A program made the position numbers and the translations under genes. Source: Koleobacter methoxysyntrophicus (GTDB lineage Bacteria; Bacillota; Thermosediminibacteria; Koleobacterales; Koleobacteraceae). From it: 64,000 bases of DNA. Where the stretch lies: contig NZ_CP059066.1 in NCBI RefSeq assembly GCF_017301615.1, forward strand, positions 62,001-126,000, written 5' to 3'. Position 1 is the first letter of the stretch. Every line of letters begins with the position of its first letter. Of the stretch, positions 30,228-37,146 are shown piece by piece. Under the pieces are notes generated by a model. That model was not told where the DNA came from, ran no database searches, and saw only the letters and a list, made by a program, of their open reading frames with translations.

Positions 30228-31106
30228 TTACTTGGCATCGGCCAGAGCCTTTTGAGCAAGTTCAAAAAATTCTTTTACATGTACCGATACACCGCTTATA
30301 GCGTCGGTGTGCCCTTCTTCATCCTTATAATCAATAGCGGTAGGGTCCTGAGTTTCTAGCAAATAAGCTTCGACTTTGGCTGCCTGCTCATGCCAAGGCG
30401 CCTTGGCACCACCCTGTTCAACCATGGGATATTGCCCGTTAATAGATAGGGTCTTCTTGTCATCCCCACCATCTCTGTGAACCGCATTCCAATTAGCTGC
30501 AACTATATAACCATTTATAACGGTTAAATCAACGGTATTTTTCCAACCCGTTTTTTCATCAAACTGGTTTTCCTCAGCATGATAATGACCGTCTTTATAT
30601 TTCCCTCTGCCAACAGGGCCTTTTTCTAAAGCCTTTTGAGCAAGCTCAAAAAATTCTTTTACATGTATCGTTACACCGCTTATAGCATCGGTGTGACCTT
30701 CTTCATCCTTATATTCAATAGCGGTAGGGTCCTGAGTTTCTAGTAAATAAGCTTCGACTTTGGCTGCCTGCTCATGCCAAGGCGCCTTGGCACCACCCTG
30801 TTCAACCATGGGATATTGCCCGTTAATAGATAGGGTCTTCTTGTCATCCCCACCATCTCTGTTAGCACCATTCCAGTCAGCTTTAACTATTTTACCGTCT
30901 TTTACTTCTATTGTAACCATATACTTCCAGCCAGTTTTTTCGTTAAAATTATCTTCTTGAGCAAAATATATTCCATCTTGATATTTGGTTTGTTGAGTTT
31001 TTTCTTTGCTGTCAGGCTGTTCTGGCGTATCAGGCTTACTCCCGCATCCAGCAAGCAATGAAATCAACACGACCATAATTATGCATAAGCTTAAAAACCT
31101 CTTCAT
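30228..31106 (-). CDS. pplA: Tandem FMN-binding lipoprotein (PplA-like, extracellular electron transfer)
   Basis: A 292-aa lipoprotein with lipobox LAGC (Cys21). After a short Pro/Lys-rich linker come two tandem domains of period 128 residues (about 42-160 and 170-288), each of the FMN-bind type. Each ends in an ApbE flavinylation motif: DAISGVT with T146, and DAISGVS with S274. The duplicated domains are nearly identical even at DNA level. ATG 31106 has AAAGGGGGAG upstream; the frame is open to 31223 but that part is A-rich leader. Listeria PplA has the same two-domain plan and carries electrons from membrane quinol to outside acceptors. Confidence 0.9.
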   Translation of the reverse strand: MKRFLSLCIIMVVLISLLAGCGSKPDTPEQPDSKEKTQQTKYQDGIYFAQEDNFNEKTGWKYMVTIEVKDGKIVKADWNGANRDGGDDKKTLSINGQYPMVEQGGAKAPWHEQAAKVEAYLLETQDPTAIEYKDEEGHTDAISGVTIHVKEFFELAQKALEKGPVGRGKYKDGHYHAEENQFDEKTGWKNTVDLTVINGYIVAANWNAVHRDGGDDKKTLSINGQYPMVEQGGAKAPWHEQAAKVEAYLLETQDPTAIDYKDEEGHTDAISGVSVHVKEFFELAQKALADAK

Positions 31107-31175
31107 CCGTAAAAGCTCCCCCTTTTTTGTTTTTTTACATTTTTTTTTGTTTTTTTTTACAAAACTTATATATAT

Positions 31176-31204
31176 ATGATATAATAAAACTTGGTCATTG
31201 TAAA
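31176..31204 (-). promoter_or_regulatory. Predicted promoter of the FMN lipoprotein transcript
   Basis: TTTACA (31204-31199), 17-nt spacer, TATCAT (31181-31176) on the minus strand. It is followed by an A-rich leader up to the ATG at 31106. Confidence 0.55.
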
Positions 31205-31241
31205 GTATGAATATATATTTCACGATTCAATAGGGAAAATA

Positions 31242-31340
31242 AATGTGGGGACAGAACAGCCCTTTGAGCGTGGGTAATCTGGTAGTATAAGCTACCTTGA
31301 CCACGAAGCCACCACCTCTATAGGTGGGCGGTAGTTCACT
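31242..31340 (+). mobile_element. Solo right end of an IS200/IS605-like (TnpB) element, omega-RNA-like
   Basis: The segment contains a series of short hairpins ending in GAAGCCACCACCTCTATAGG, TGGGCGGTAGTTCAC. The layout GAA, GC-rich hairpin with CTAT loop, GTTCAC resembles the right end of TnpB-bearing IS200/IS605 elements, where the 3' end of the omega RNA overlaps the transposon end. No tnpA or tnpB gene is in the window. It lies in the 5' leader of ndh2, ending about 40 nt before its ATG. The call is from pattern memory only. Confidence 0.45.
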
Positions 31341-31381
31341 AATCTAAGCTAATCTTAAAGGTCTTAAAGGGGGTATGAAGA

Positions 31382-33238
31382 ATGTCTAATGAAAAAAAAA
31401 TCGTAATCCTGGGGGCGGGCTATGGAGGTGTACATGCTGCCAAGCTGTTTCACAAAAAATTCAAAAAAAAGGATAACATTAAAATTACTCTCATAGACAA
31501 AAACCCATTCCATACGCTTATGACCGACTTACATGAAATTGCAGGTGCGAGGGTAGAAAAAGAAGCAGTTAAGGTGAACCTTAAAGGTATATTTGCAGGA
31601 AAAAAGGTTGAAGTGATAACAGATGAAATAAAAGATATTGATTTCAAAAAAAAGAAACTTATATCCGAGAACACAGTATATGAATATGATTATTTAGTAA
31701 TTGGAACAGGTGCGGAGCCTGCGTTTTTCGGTATCCCGGGTGCGGAAGAATACGGTCTTACTATATGGTCTCTGGAAGATGCTTTAAAGATCAGGAAGCA
31801 TATTGAAGGCATGTTTGATAAGGCATCCAGGGAAAAAAATCCGGAAAAAAGAAGAGAAATGCTGACCTTTGCGGTAGCCGGTGCCGGATTTACAGGAGTA
31901 GAAGTAATCGGAGAACTCGCCGAATGGAAGAAAAAGCTCTGCAGTATATACGGTATTGATAAAAATGAAGTAAGATTATTTATTATTGAAGCACTGCCGA
32001 ATATCCTTCCGATGCTGGAATCCGATTTGCAGGCCAAAGCCGCAAAACATATGAAAAAGATGGGGATTGAAGTTGTAACCAATACCCCTATAGTCGAAGT
32101 TAAAAAAGACGCCGTTGCTTTAAAGGATGGAACAGTTATTCCAACGAGAACCCTTATCTGGACAGCTGGTGTTCAGGGGAACAGCTTTGCTGCAAAATTA
32201 GGGTTAACAATCGGGAAGAAGAACAGGGTTCAGGCAAATAAATTCATGCAGTCGGTTGATTATTCCAATGTTTATCTAATCGGCGACAACGGGTATTTAG
32301 AAGAAGATGGAAAAACCGGATATCCCCAAATAGTTGAATCCGCTCTTCAAACTGCCGAAACAGCAGTTCATAATATAATTGCGGATATTGAGAATGCACC
32401 TAAAAAGCCTTTTAAACCCAATTATCACGGGTTTATGGTATCGATCGGCAGCAGATATGCTGTCGCTAATGTCGTAGGGATTAAGCTTTCGGGTTTCTTT
32501 GCTATGGCAGTCAAACACCTGGTTAATCTGCACTATTTATTCGGTGTAGGCGGATTTGCCTTATGCATTAAATATTTAATGCATGAGTTTTTCGATATTA
32601 AAGATAACCGTTCAATACTCGGCGGACATCTTTCAAATAAAATACCTATTTTATGGCTTCTCCCATTAAGGATTTTCGTCGGTTATAAGTGGCTGGGGCA
32701 AGGCATACAAAAGCTGCCCAAGATATTAGAAGACCCATCAAATATCTTTTTAATCCCTGCACCTGTTAAAGATGCCGTATCATCGGCTACCCAAGCTGCA
32801 GCAGATGCGGCAACCAGTGCAACACCTGCCGGAGAAAGCGCAGTGTCTCAATGGGGTCAAGCACTCCCTGTGCCGGGATTTATTGAAAAAATAGTCGATT
32901 GGTCAATGCAGACATTCTTCTATACCCCGGAAGGCGGTTTTACCGTTTGGGCGCAGGTTTTCCAGGCCGCAATGGTTATAGGAGAAATTGTAATCGGATT
33001 ATGCTTAATTGCAGGGCTGTTTACTACACTAGCTTCAATTGCATCAGTGGGTATGGGTCTTATGATTTGGGCTTCGGGTATGGCACCGTTGGAAATGCTC
33101 TGGTATTTAGCAGCGGGTATAGCCTTGATTGGCGGAGCCGGAAGGGCCTTCGGGTTAGATTATTATGTAATACCTGTTATTAAGGATTGGTGGAAGAAAA
33201 ACAAATTAGCTTATAAGACCTATTTATTTATAGAATAA
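31382..33238 (+). CDS. ndh2: Type II NADH dehydrogenase fused to a DoxX-like membrane domain (Ndh2)
   Basis: A 618-aa fusion. Residues 1 to about 400 are a pyridine nucleotide-disulfide oxidoreductase: FAD site GAGYGG (11-16), NADH site AGAGFTGVE (166-174) and the second FAD contact VYLIGDNG near 300. From about residue 425 a C-terminal membrane part follows (LRIFVGYKWLGQGIQKLPKIL and later helices GEIVIGLCLIAGLFTT), DoxX-like. It oxidises NADH and reduces membrane quinone without pumping ions. AAAGGGGGT lies upstream. It is divergent from the FMN lipoprotein. The same fusion type is the dedicated dehydrogenase of flavin-based electron export in Listeria. Confidence 0.9.
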   Translation: MSNEKKIVILGAGYGGVHAAKLFHKKFKKKDNIKITLIDKNPFHTLMTDLHEIAGARVEKEAVKVNLKGIFAGKKVEVITDEIKDIDFKKKKLISENTVYEYDYLVIGTGAEPAFFGIPGAEEYGLTIWSLEDALKIRKHIEGMFDKASREKNPEKRREMLTFAVAGAGFTGVEVIGELAEWKKKLCSIYGIDKNEVRLFIIEALPNILPMLESDLQAKAAKHMKKMGIEVVTNTPIVEVKKDAVALKDGTVIPTRTLIWTAGVQGNSFAAKLGLTIGKKNRVQANKFMQSVDYSNVYLIGDNGYLEEDGKTGYPQIVESALQTAETAVHNIIADIENAPKKPFKPNYHGFMVSIGSRYAVANVVGIKLSGFFAMAVKHLVNLHYLFGVGGFALCIKYLMHEFFDIKDNRSILGGHLSNKIPILWLLPLRIFVGYKWLGQGIQKLPKILEDPSNIFLIPAPVKDAVSSATQAAADAATSATPAGESAVSQWGQALPVPGFIEKIVDWSMQTFFYTPEGGFTVWAQVFQAAMVIGEIVIGLCLIAGLFTTLASIASVGMGLMIWASGMAPLEMLWYLAAGIALIGGAGRAFGLDYYVIPVIKDWWKKNKLAYKTYLFIE

Positions 33239-33346
33239 CTAATTCAGTTTCTGTTCATTTTTACATCTAATATCTGCCCACCATAAGTTATTTTAATATT
33301 TTAAATTAAATTAGAAACCCCTACTGCTGTTCAAAAGTTATGGATA

Positions 33347-33389
33347 TTTAACGCCGCTTGTGCAAAGCAAAAGCACCTGCGGCGTTAAA
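33347..33389. terminator. Convergent terminator between ndh2 and birA
   Basis: TTTAACGCCGC (33347-33357) and GCGGCGTTAAA (33379-33389) form an 11-bp stem that contains the birA stop codon. T-rich sequence follows weakly on either strand, so bidirectional action is likely but not certain. Confidence 0.65.
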
Positions 33390-34374
33390 CGTCTTTGGAG
33401 GGGATACTGCGCAGTGAAACATCTCCGCTTATGATTCTCTCCACCGACCCGTCCTCCTTTTCAACTAACAGGGCACCCGTTTCGTCCAGGTCTACTGCCC
33501 TTCCTTCAATGATGCTGCTCGGTCCTATAACCCTGACAATACTGCTCAGTGTATCGGAAAGCCCTTTCCATTGTTTCAATATTTCTTTTTGCCGACCCGT
33601 AATAAATGCAAAATATTCCTCTTCAAACCGATGCAGTAATTCGCAGAGGAGCTGCACTCGATCCAGTTTTTCTTTTCCGGCCTGCTCTATTTTTAATGAA
33701 GTGGCAATTTCCCTTAATTCTTCAGGGAAGGATTCATTATTTACATTAATACCTATACCGACCACAATAAAATTAACGACCTCTATTTCGGCACTCAGTT
33801 CTGTTAAAATCCCTCCGACCTTTTTGGAATTCAACATCAGGTCATTGGGCCACTTTATTTTAACAGGTAAACCCGTAACATTTCTTACAGCTTTAGCAGC
33901 CGCAACAGCCGCAACCAGAGTCAGGCCGGGAGCCTCAACAGGGGAAATTTGGGGTCTAAGAATTACAGATACCCATATACCCATCCCAAAGGGAGAATTC
34001 CACGCCCTTCCCTTTCTTCCCCTTCCTCCCGTCTGTTCTTCAGCTATCACTACTGTACCCTCCTTTTCTCCCATCTGGGCCAGTTTTTTCGCCTCAGTAT
34101 TAGTAGAATCAATCTTTGAATAATATTTGACCTCCGACCCTATAATTCGTGAATTTAGATTTAATCTGACCTCTTCCGGCAGGAGCAAATCGGGTTTCTT
34201 TACAAGGCGGTAACCTAATCTCGTTTGGGATTCTATTATATAACCGTCTTCCCTAAGGGCATTAATATGCTTCCATATTGCCGTTCGTGAAACCTTCAGT
34301 TTTTCACTGATCTCTTCACCTGAAACAAAATTACCTTTATTAAAAGACAGTATCCTCAGTATTTCCTGTTTCAT
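33385..34374 (-). CDS. birA: Bifunctional biotin-protein ligase / biotin operon repressor
   Basis: A 329-aa group II BirA. The N-terminal winged helix (EILRILSFNKGNFVSGEEIS...SRTAIWKHINALREDGY in parts) binds DNA. The central ligase has GGRGRKGRAW for biotinyl-AMP and KIKWPNDLM...KVGGIL; a small SH3-like C-terminal domain follows. It attaches biotin to carboxylases and represses biotin genes when biotin is plentiful. GTGAGGTGA precedes the ATG. No biotin gene is adjacent. Confidence 0.95.
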   Translation of the reverse strand: MKQEILRILSFNKGNFVSGEEISEKLKVSRTAIWKHINALREDGYIIESQTRLGYRLVKKPDLLLPEEVRLNLNSRIIGSEVKYYSKIDSTNTEAKKLAQMGEKEGTVVIAEEQTGGRGRKGRAWNSPFGMGIWVSVILRPQISPVEAPGLTLVAAVAAAKAVRNVTGLPVKIKWPNDLMLNSKKVGGILTELSAEIEVVNFIVVGIGINVNNESFPEELREIATSLKIEQAGKEKLDRVQLLCELLHRFEEEYFAFITGRQKEILKQWKGLSDTLSSIVRVIGPSSIIEGRAVDLDETGALLVEKEDGSVERIISGDVSLRSIPSKDV

Positions 34375-34433
34375 TTTAGTTCACCTCACTAGAATTTTAT
34401 TCCATAATATAGGTGAAGTCAAGAAACATGGAC

Positions 34434-34464
34434 AAGAAAAAACTTCGGGTACTTTACCCGAAGT
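34434..34464 (-). terminator. Terminator of the metallo-hydrolase gene
   Basis: ACTTCGGGTA (34442-34451), 3-nt loop, TACCCGAAGT (34455-34464). On the minus strand it is followed by TTTTTTC. Confidence 0.92.
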
Positions 34465-34481
34465 AAAAACCAAAGGTGTTG

Positions 34482-35171
34482 TCAGATTTCTAAAGTGTCT
34501 CCCGGTTGAACTATCTTGACTTCAGCCAGGTTTTTGCCCTCCACCTTATTTTTGAACTCGACAGGGTCCTGTTTTATTACATCAAAGGTGTTGTAATGCA
34601 TGGGTACCGCAATTCGGGGTTTCAGAAATTCCACAGCGGTAACGGCATCATCGATACCCATTACGAAATTGTCCCCTATCGGAATAAGGGCAGCATCGAT
34701 CTTATATTTATCCCCCAGTAATTTCATGTCTCCGAAAAGGCCGGTATCACCCGCATGGTATATGGTTTTCCCCTCCAGCTGGATTAAGAATCCGCAGGGA
34801 TTTCCAGTATAACATATGTTGCTCCCGTCTACAACACTGGAACCATGAAGGGCTTGGGTAAGTTTAACATAACCGAATTCAAAGGAATACCCGCCCCCAA
34901 TATGCATCGAATGGGCCTTTGCCCCCTTCTGCTGGCAAAAGGTTGCCAGTTCGTACGGCGCAATTATCGTGCCGTTATTTTGGATCGCAATCTTTACGGC
35001 ATCCCCGAGATGGTCTCCATGGCCGTGGGTTACAAGTATGTATTCGGCTTTAATTTTATCAGGACCAATATCTGCCATGGGATTCCCCGAAAGCCATGGA
35101 TCAATAATCAAATTGTAACCCCCTCCGGAAACCTCAAAACATGCATGACCGTGAAATTTAATTTTTACCAT
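34482..35171 (-). CDS. UPF0173 metal-dependent hydrolase (metallo-beta-lactamase fold)
   Basis: A 229-aa compact MBL-fold hydrolase. Metal ligands: THGHGDH, HAGDTGLF and the late His in PMHYNTFD. It matches the UPF0173 (YtkL-like) family in length and order; the physiological substrate is not established. ATG 35171 has AAGGAGGGG upstream; the frame is open to 35210 without a ribosome site. It is a single-gene unit with its own terminator. Confidence 0.92.
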   Translation of the reverse strand: MVKIKFHGHACFEVSGGGYNLIIDPWLSGNPMADIGPDKIKAEYILVTHGHGDHLGDAVKIAIQNNGTIIAPYELATFCQQKGAKAHSMHIGGGYSFEFGYVKLTQALHGSSVVDGSNICYTGNPCGFLIQLEGKTIYHAGDTGLFGDMKLLGDKYKIDAALIPIGDNFVMGIDDAVTAVEFLKPRIAVPMHYNTFDVIKQDPVEFKNKVEGKNLAEVKIVQPGDTLEI

Positions 35172-35435
35172 AATACCCCTCCTTAAATTTAGCAATTTTA
35201 TCCAAACCATAAAATTCTACTTCAAATAATATTCATAATATCAATCTCATATAATTCTATTGTTTTCCCCGTTATAGGAATATATTCTTCAAATTTGCCA
35301 TAATTCCCTTCTTTTAAATTTATAAATAAGAGCATAAAGTCCTCTTAGTATCCCTGCAAGTTTTTATTTTTTCTTTTTAAGAGGAAAGACCGCATTTATG
35401 TTGAAATAAATATAAAGAGCGGAGGTGACAGCAGA
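35172..35435. other. Divergent intergenic region, MBL hydrolase / nucleoside kinase
   Basis: 264 nt, AT-rich, with promoters expected in both directions. No confident -35/-10 pair, riboswitch or repeat was recognised. Confidence 0.4.
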
Positions 35436-37094
35436 ATGAAGATAACCCTATTCCCAAGCGGTGAAGTCTTTTTTTATAAAGACGGGACTTCCCTTTTGGA
35501 AATCAGCCGTGATTTCCAGGATAAATTTCCGTTAACCATTGTTGCTGCAAGGGTTAATAACATGCTGCGGGAATTGACTTATATACCTGAAGGGGATGTG
35601 GAATTAGAATTTGTTGATTTAACCAGTGAAGACGGTGAAAGGATATATGTAAGAAGCCTCTCCTGTGTATTTATCAGGGCAGCACGGGAGATTATTAAAG
35701 GATGCAGGGTATCCATTGAGCACTCTCTTGGAAACGGTATCTACTGCGAGATCCATGGTGATAGGTCGATAACAGAGTCTGATGTTCTGGCTATTGAAAA
35801 GAGAATGAGGGAAATAATTCAAAAGGATATTCCCTTTATAAAGGAATCAATACCCCTTGAAGAAGCTGTAGAAATGTTTGAAAAGGACGGGCAGCTCGAT
35901 AAGGTGCGCCTTTTAAAATATAGAAAACGTCCTTTTATAAACATATATTCCTGCGGCTGGTTTAAAGATTATTTCTACGGGTATATGGTGCCCAGCACCG
36001 GTTTTTTAAAAAAATTCGGCCTTAAATTTTACCCTCCCGGGCTTATCCTTCAATTCCCTAACAGGTACTCCCCTGATGATATACCCCCATATATAGACCA
36101 GCCCAAACTTGCAGCGGTTTTCAAGGAAGCAGAACAATGGGGCGAAATCTTAGGGGTGGCTGATGTGGGCTCTTTAAATGAGCGCATTTCAATGGGAAGG
36201 GGAAGGGAACTCGTGCGCATTGCCGAAGCCCTGCATGAAAAAAAGATTGCTCAGATTGCCGATGAGATCGCCCAACACAGCGACAGACTCAGGGTAATTC
36301 TTATTGCTGGGCCGTCTTCCTCGGGAAAGACTACATTCGCACAGAGGCTTTCTGTTCAGCTGAAGGTCAACGGCTTAAGACCCGTTTCTGTATCCCTCGA
36401 TGACTACTTCGTAAACAGGGATATGACCCCTAGGGATGAAAATGGAAATTACGATTTTGAATCTATAGAAGCTATAGACATTGCCCTTTTCAACAGGCAG
36501 CTGGTAGAATTAATTGAAGGCAAAAAGGTAGAGGTCCCAACATACAATTTCCAAAAGGGAGTCAGGGAGTACAGGGGTAATATGCTCCAGGTTGAAAAGA
36601 ACCAGCCGATAATTATAGAGGGAATCCACGGCCTTAATGAACGCCTTACATCCTCAATACCCAAAGAAAACAAATTTAAGATATATGTAAGCGCACTAAC
36701 CCAGCTGAATATCGATGACCACAACCGCATCCCCACCACGGATACCCGAATTCTAAGGCGGATAGTAAGGGATTCCCAGTTTCGTTCAAATGATGCCCTG
36801 AACACTATAAAAATGTGGCCGTCGGTACGGCGTGGAGAAGAAAAATACATCTTCCCCTTCCAGGAAGATGCCAACGTTATGTTCAATTCTGCTTTAATCT
36901 ATGAACTTTCAGTGCTCAAACGGTATGCCGAACCCCTTTTACAGAAAATTGACAGCAGATATCGGGAATTTCCCAAAGCAAGGATTCTTTTGAAGTTCCT
37001 GGATTACTTCCTTCCCTTTGATGAAGAAGATGAAATCCCGCCAAATTCAATTATACGGGAATTCATCGGGAAAAGCTGTTTTTATAAAAGTTAA
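35436..37094 (+). CDS. Nucleoside kinase with TGS/ThrRS-like N-terminus (Udk family)
   Basis: A 552-aa protein. The N-terminal 60-70 residues look like a TGS domain (ITLFPSGEVFFYKDGTSLLEI), followed by a threonyl/alanyl-tRNA-synthetase second-additional-domain-like segment (IEHSLGNGIYCEIHG). The C-terminal half is a phosphoribulokinase/uridine kinase domain with Walker A AGPSSSGKTTFA near residue 290-301, then SLDDYFVNRD and IIIEGIHGLNE. Such fusions are widespread in Firmicutes and Thermotogae and are annotated as nucleoside kinases; the synthetase-like part has no aminoacylation core. GGAGGTGA precedes the ATG. Confidence 0.9.
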   Translation: MKITLFPSGEVFFYKDGTSLLEISRDFQDKFPLTIVAARVNNMLRELTYIPEGDVELEFVDLTSEDGERIYVRSLSCVFIRAAREIIKGCRVSIEHSLGNGIYCEIHGDRSITESDVLAIEKRMREIIQKDIPFIKESIPLEEAVEMFEKDGQLDKVRLLKYRKRPFINIYSCGWFKDYFYGYMVPSTGFLKKFGLKFYPPGLILQFPNRYSPDDIPPYIDQPKLAAVFKEAEQWGEILGVADVGSLNERISMGRGRELVRIAEALHEKKIAQIADEIAQHSDRLRVILIAGPSSSGKTTFAQRLSVQLKVNGLRPVSVSLDDYFVNRDMTPRDENGNYDFESIEAIDIALFNRQLVELIEGKKVEVPTYNFQKGVREYRGNMLQVEKNQPIIIEGIHGLNERLTSSIPKENKFKIYVSALTQLNIDDHNRIPTTDTRILRRIVRDSQFRSNDALNTIKMWPSVRRGEEKYIFPFQEDANVMFNSALIYELSVLKRYAEPLLQKIDSRYREFPKARILLKFLDYFLPFDEEDEIPPNSIIREFIGKSCFYKS

Positions 37095-37126
37095 GGGCAG
37101 TCCACCAGGACCAGCCCTTAATTTTT
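37091..37126 (+). terminator. Terminator of the nucleoside kinase gene
   Basis: TTAAGGGC (37091-37098), an inner GTCC/GGAC pair, GCCCTTAA (37114-37121) then TTTTT. Confidence 0.9.
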
Positions 37127-37146
37127 AACCGACCATATATACTCTG

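Noticed and set aside
35436-37094. Threonyl-tRNA synthetase fragment
   Set aside because: Only TGS and editing-like parts are present; the catalytic part is a P-loop uridine kinase domain, a known fusion.
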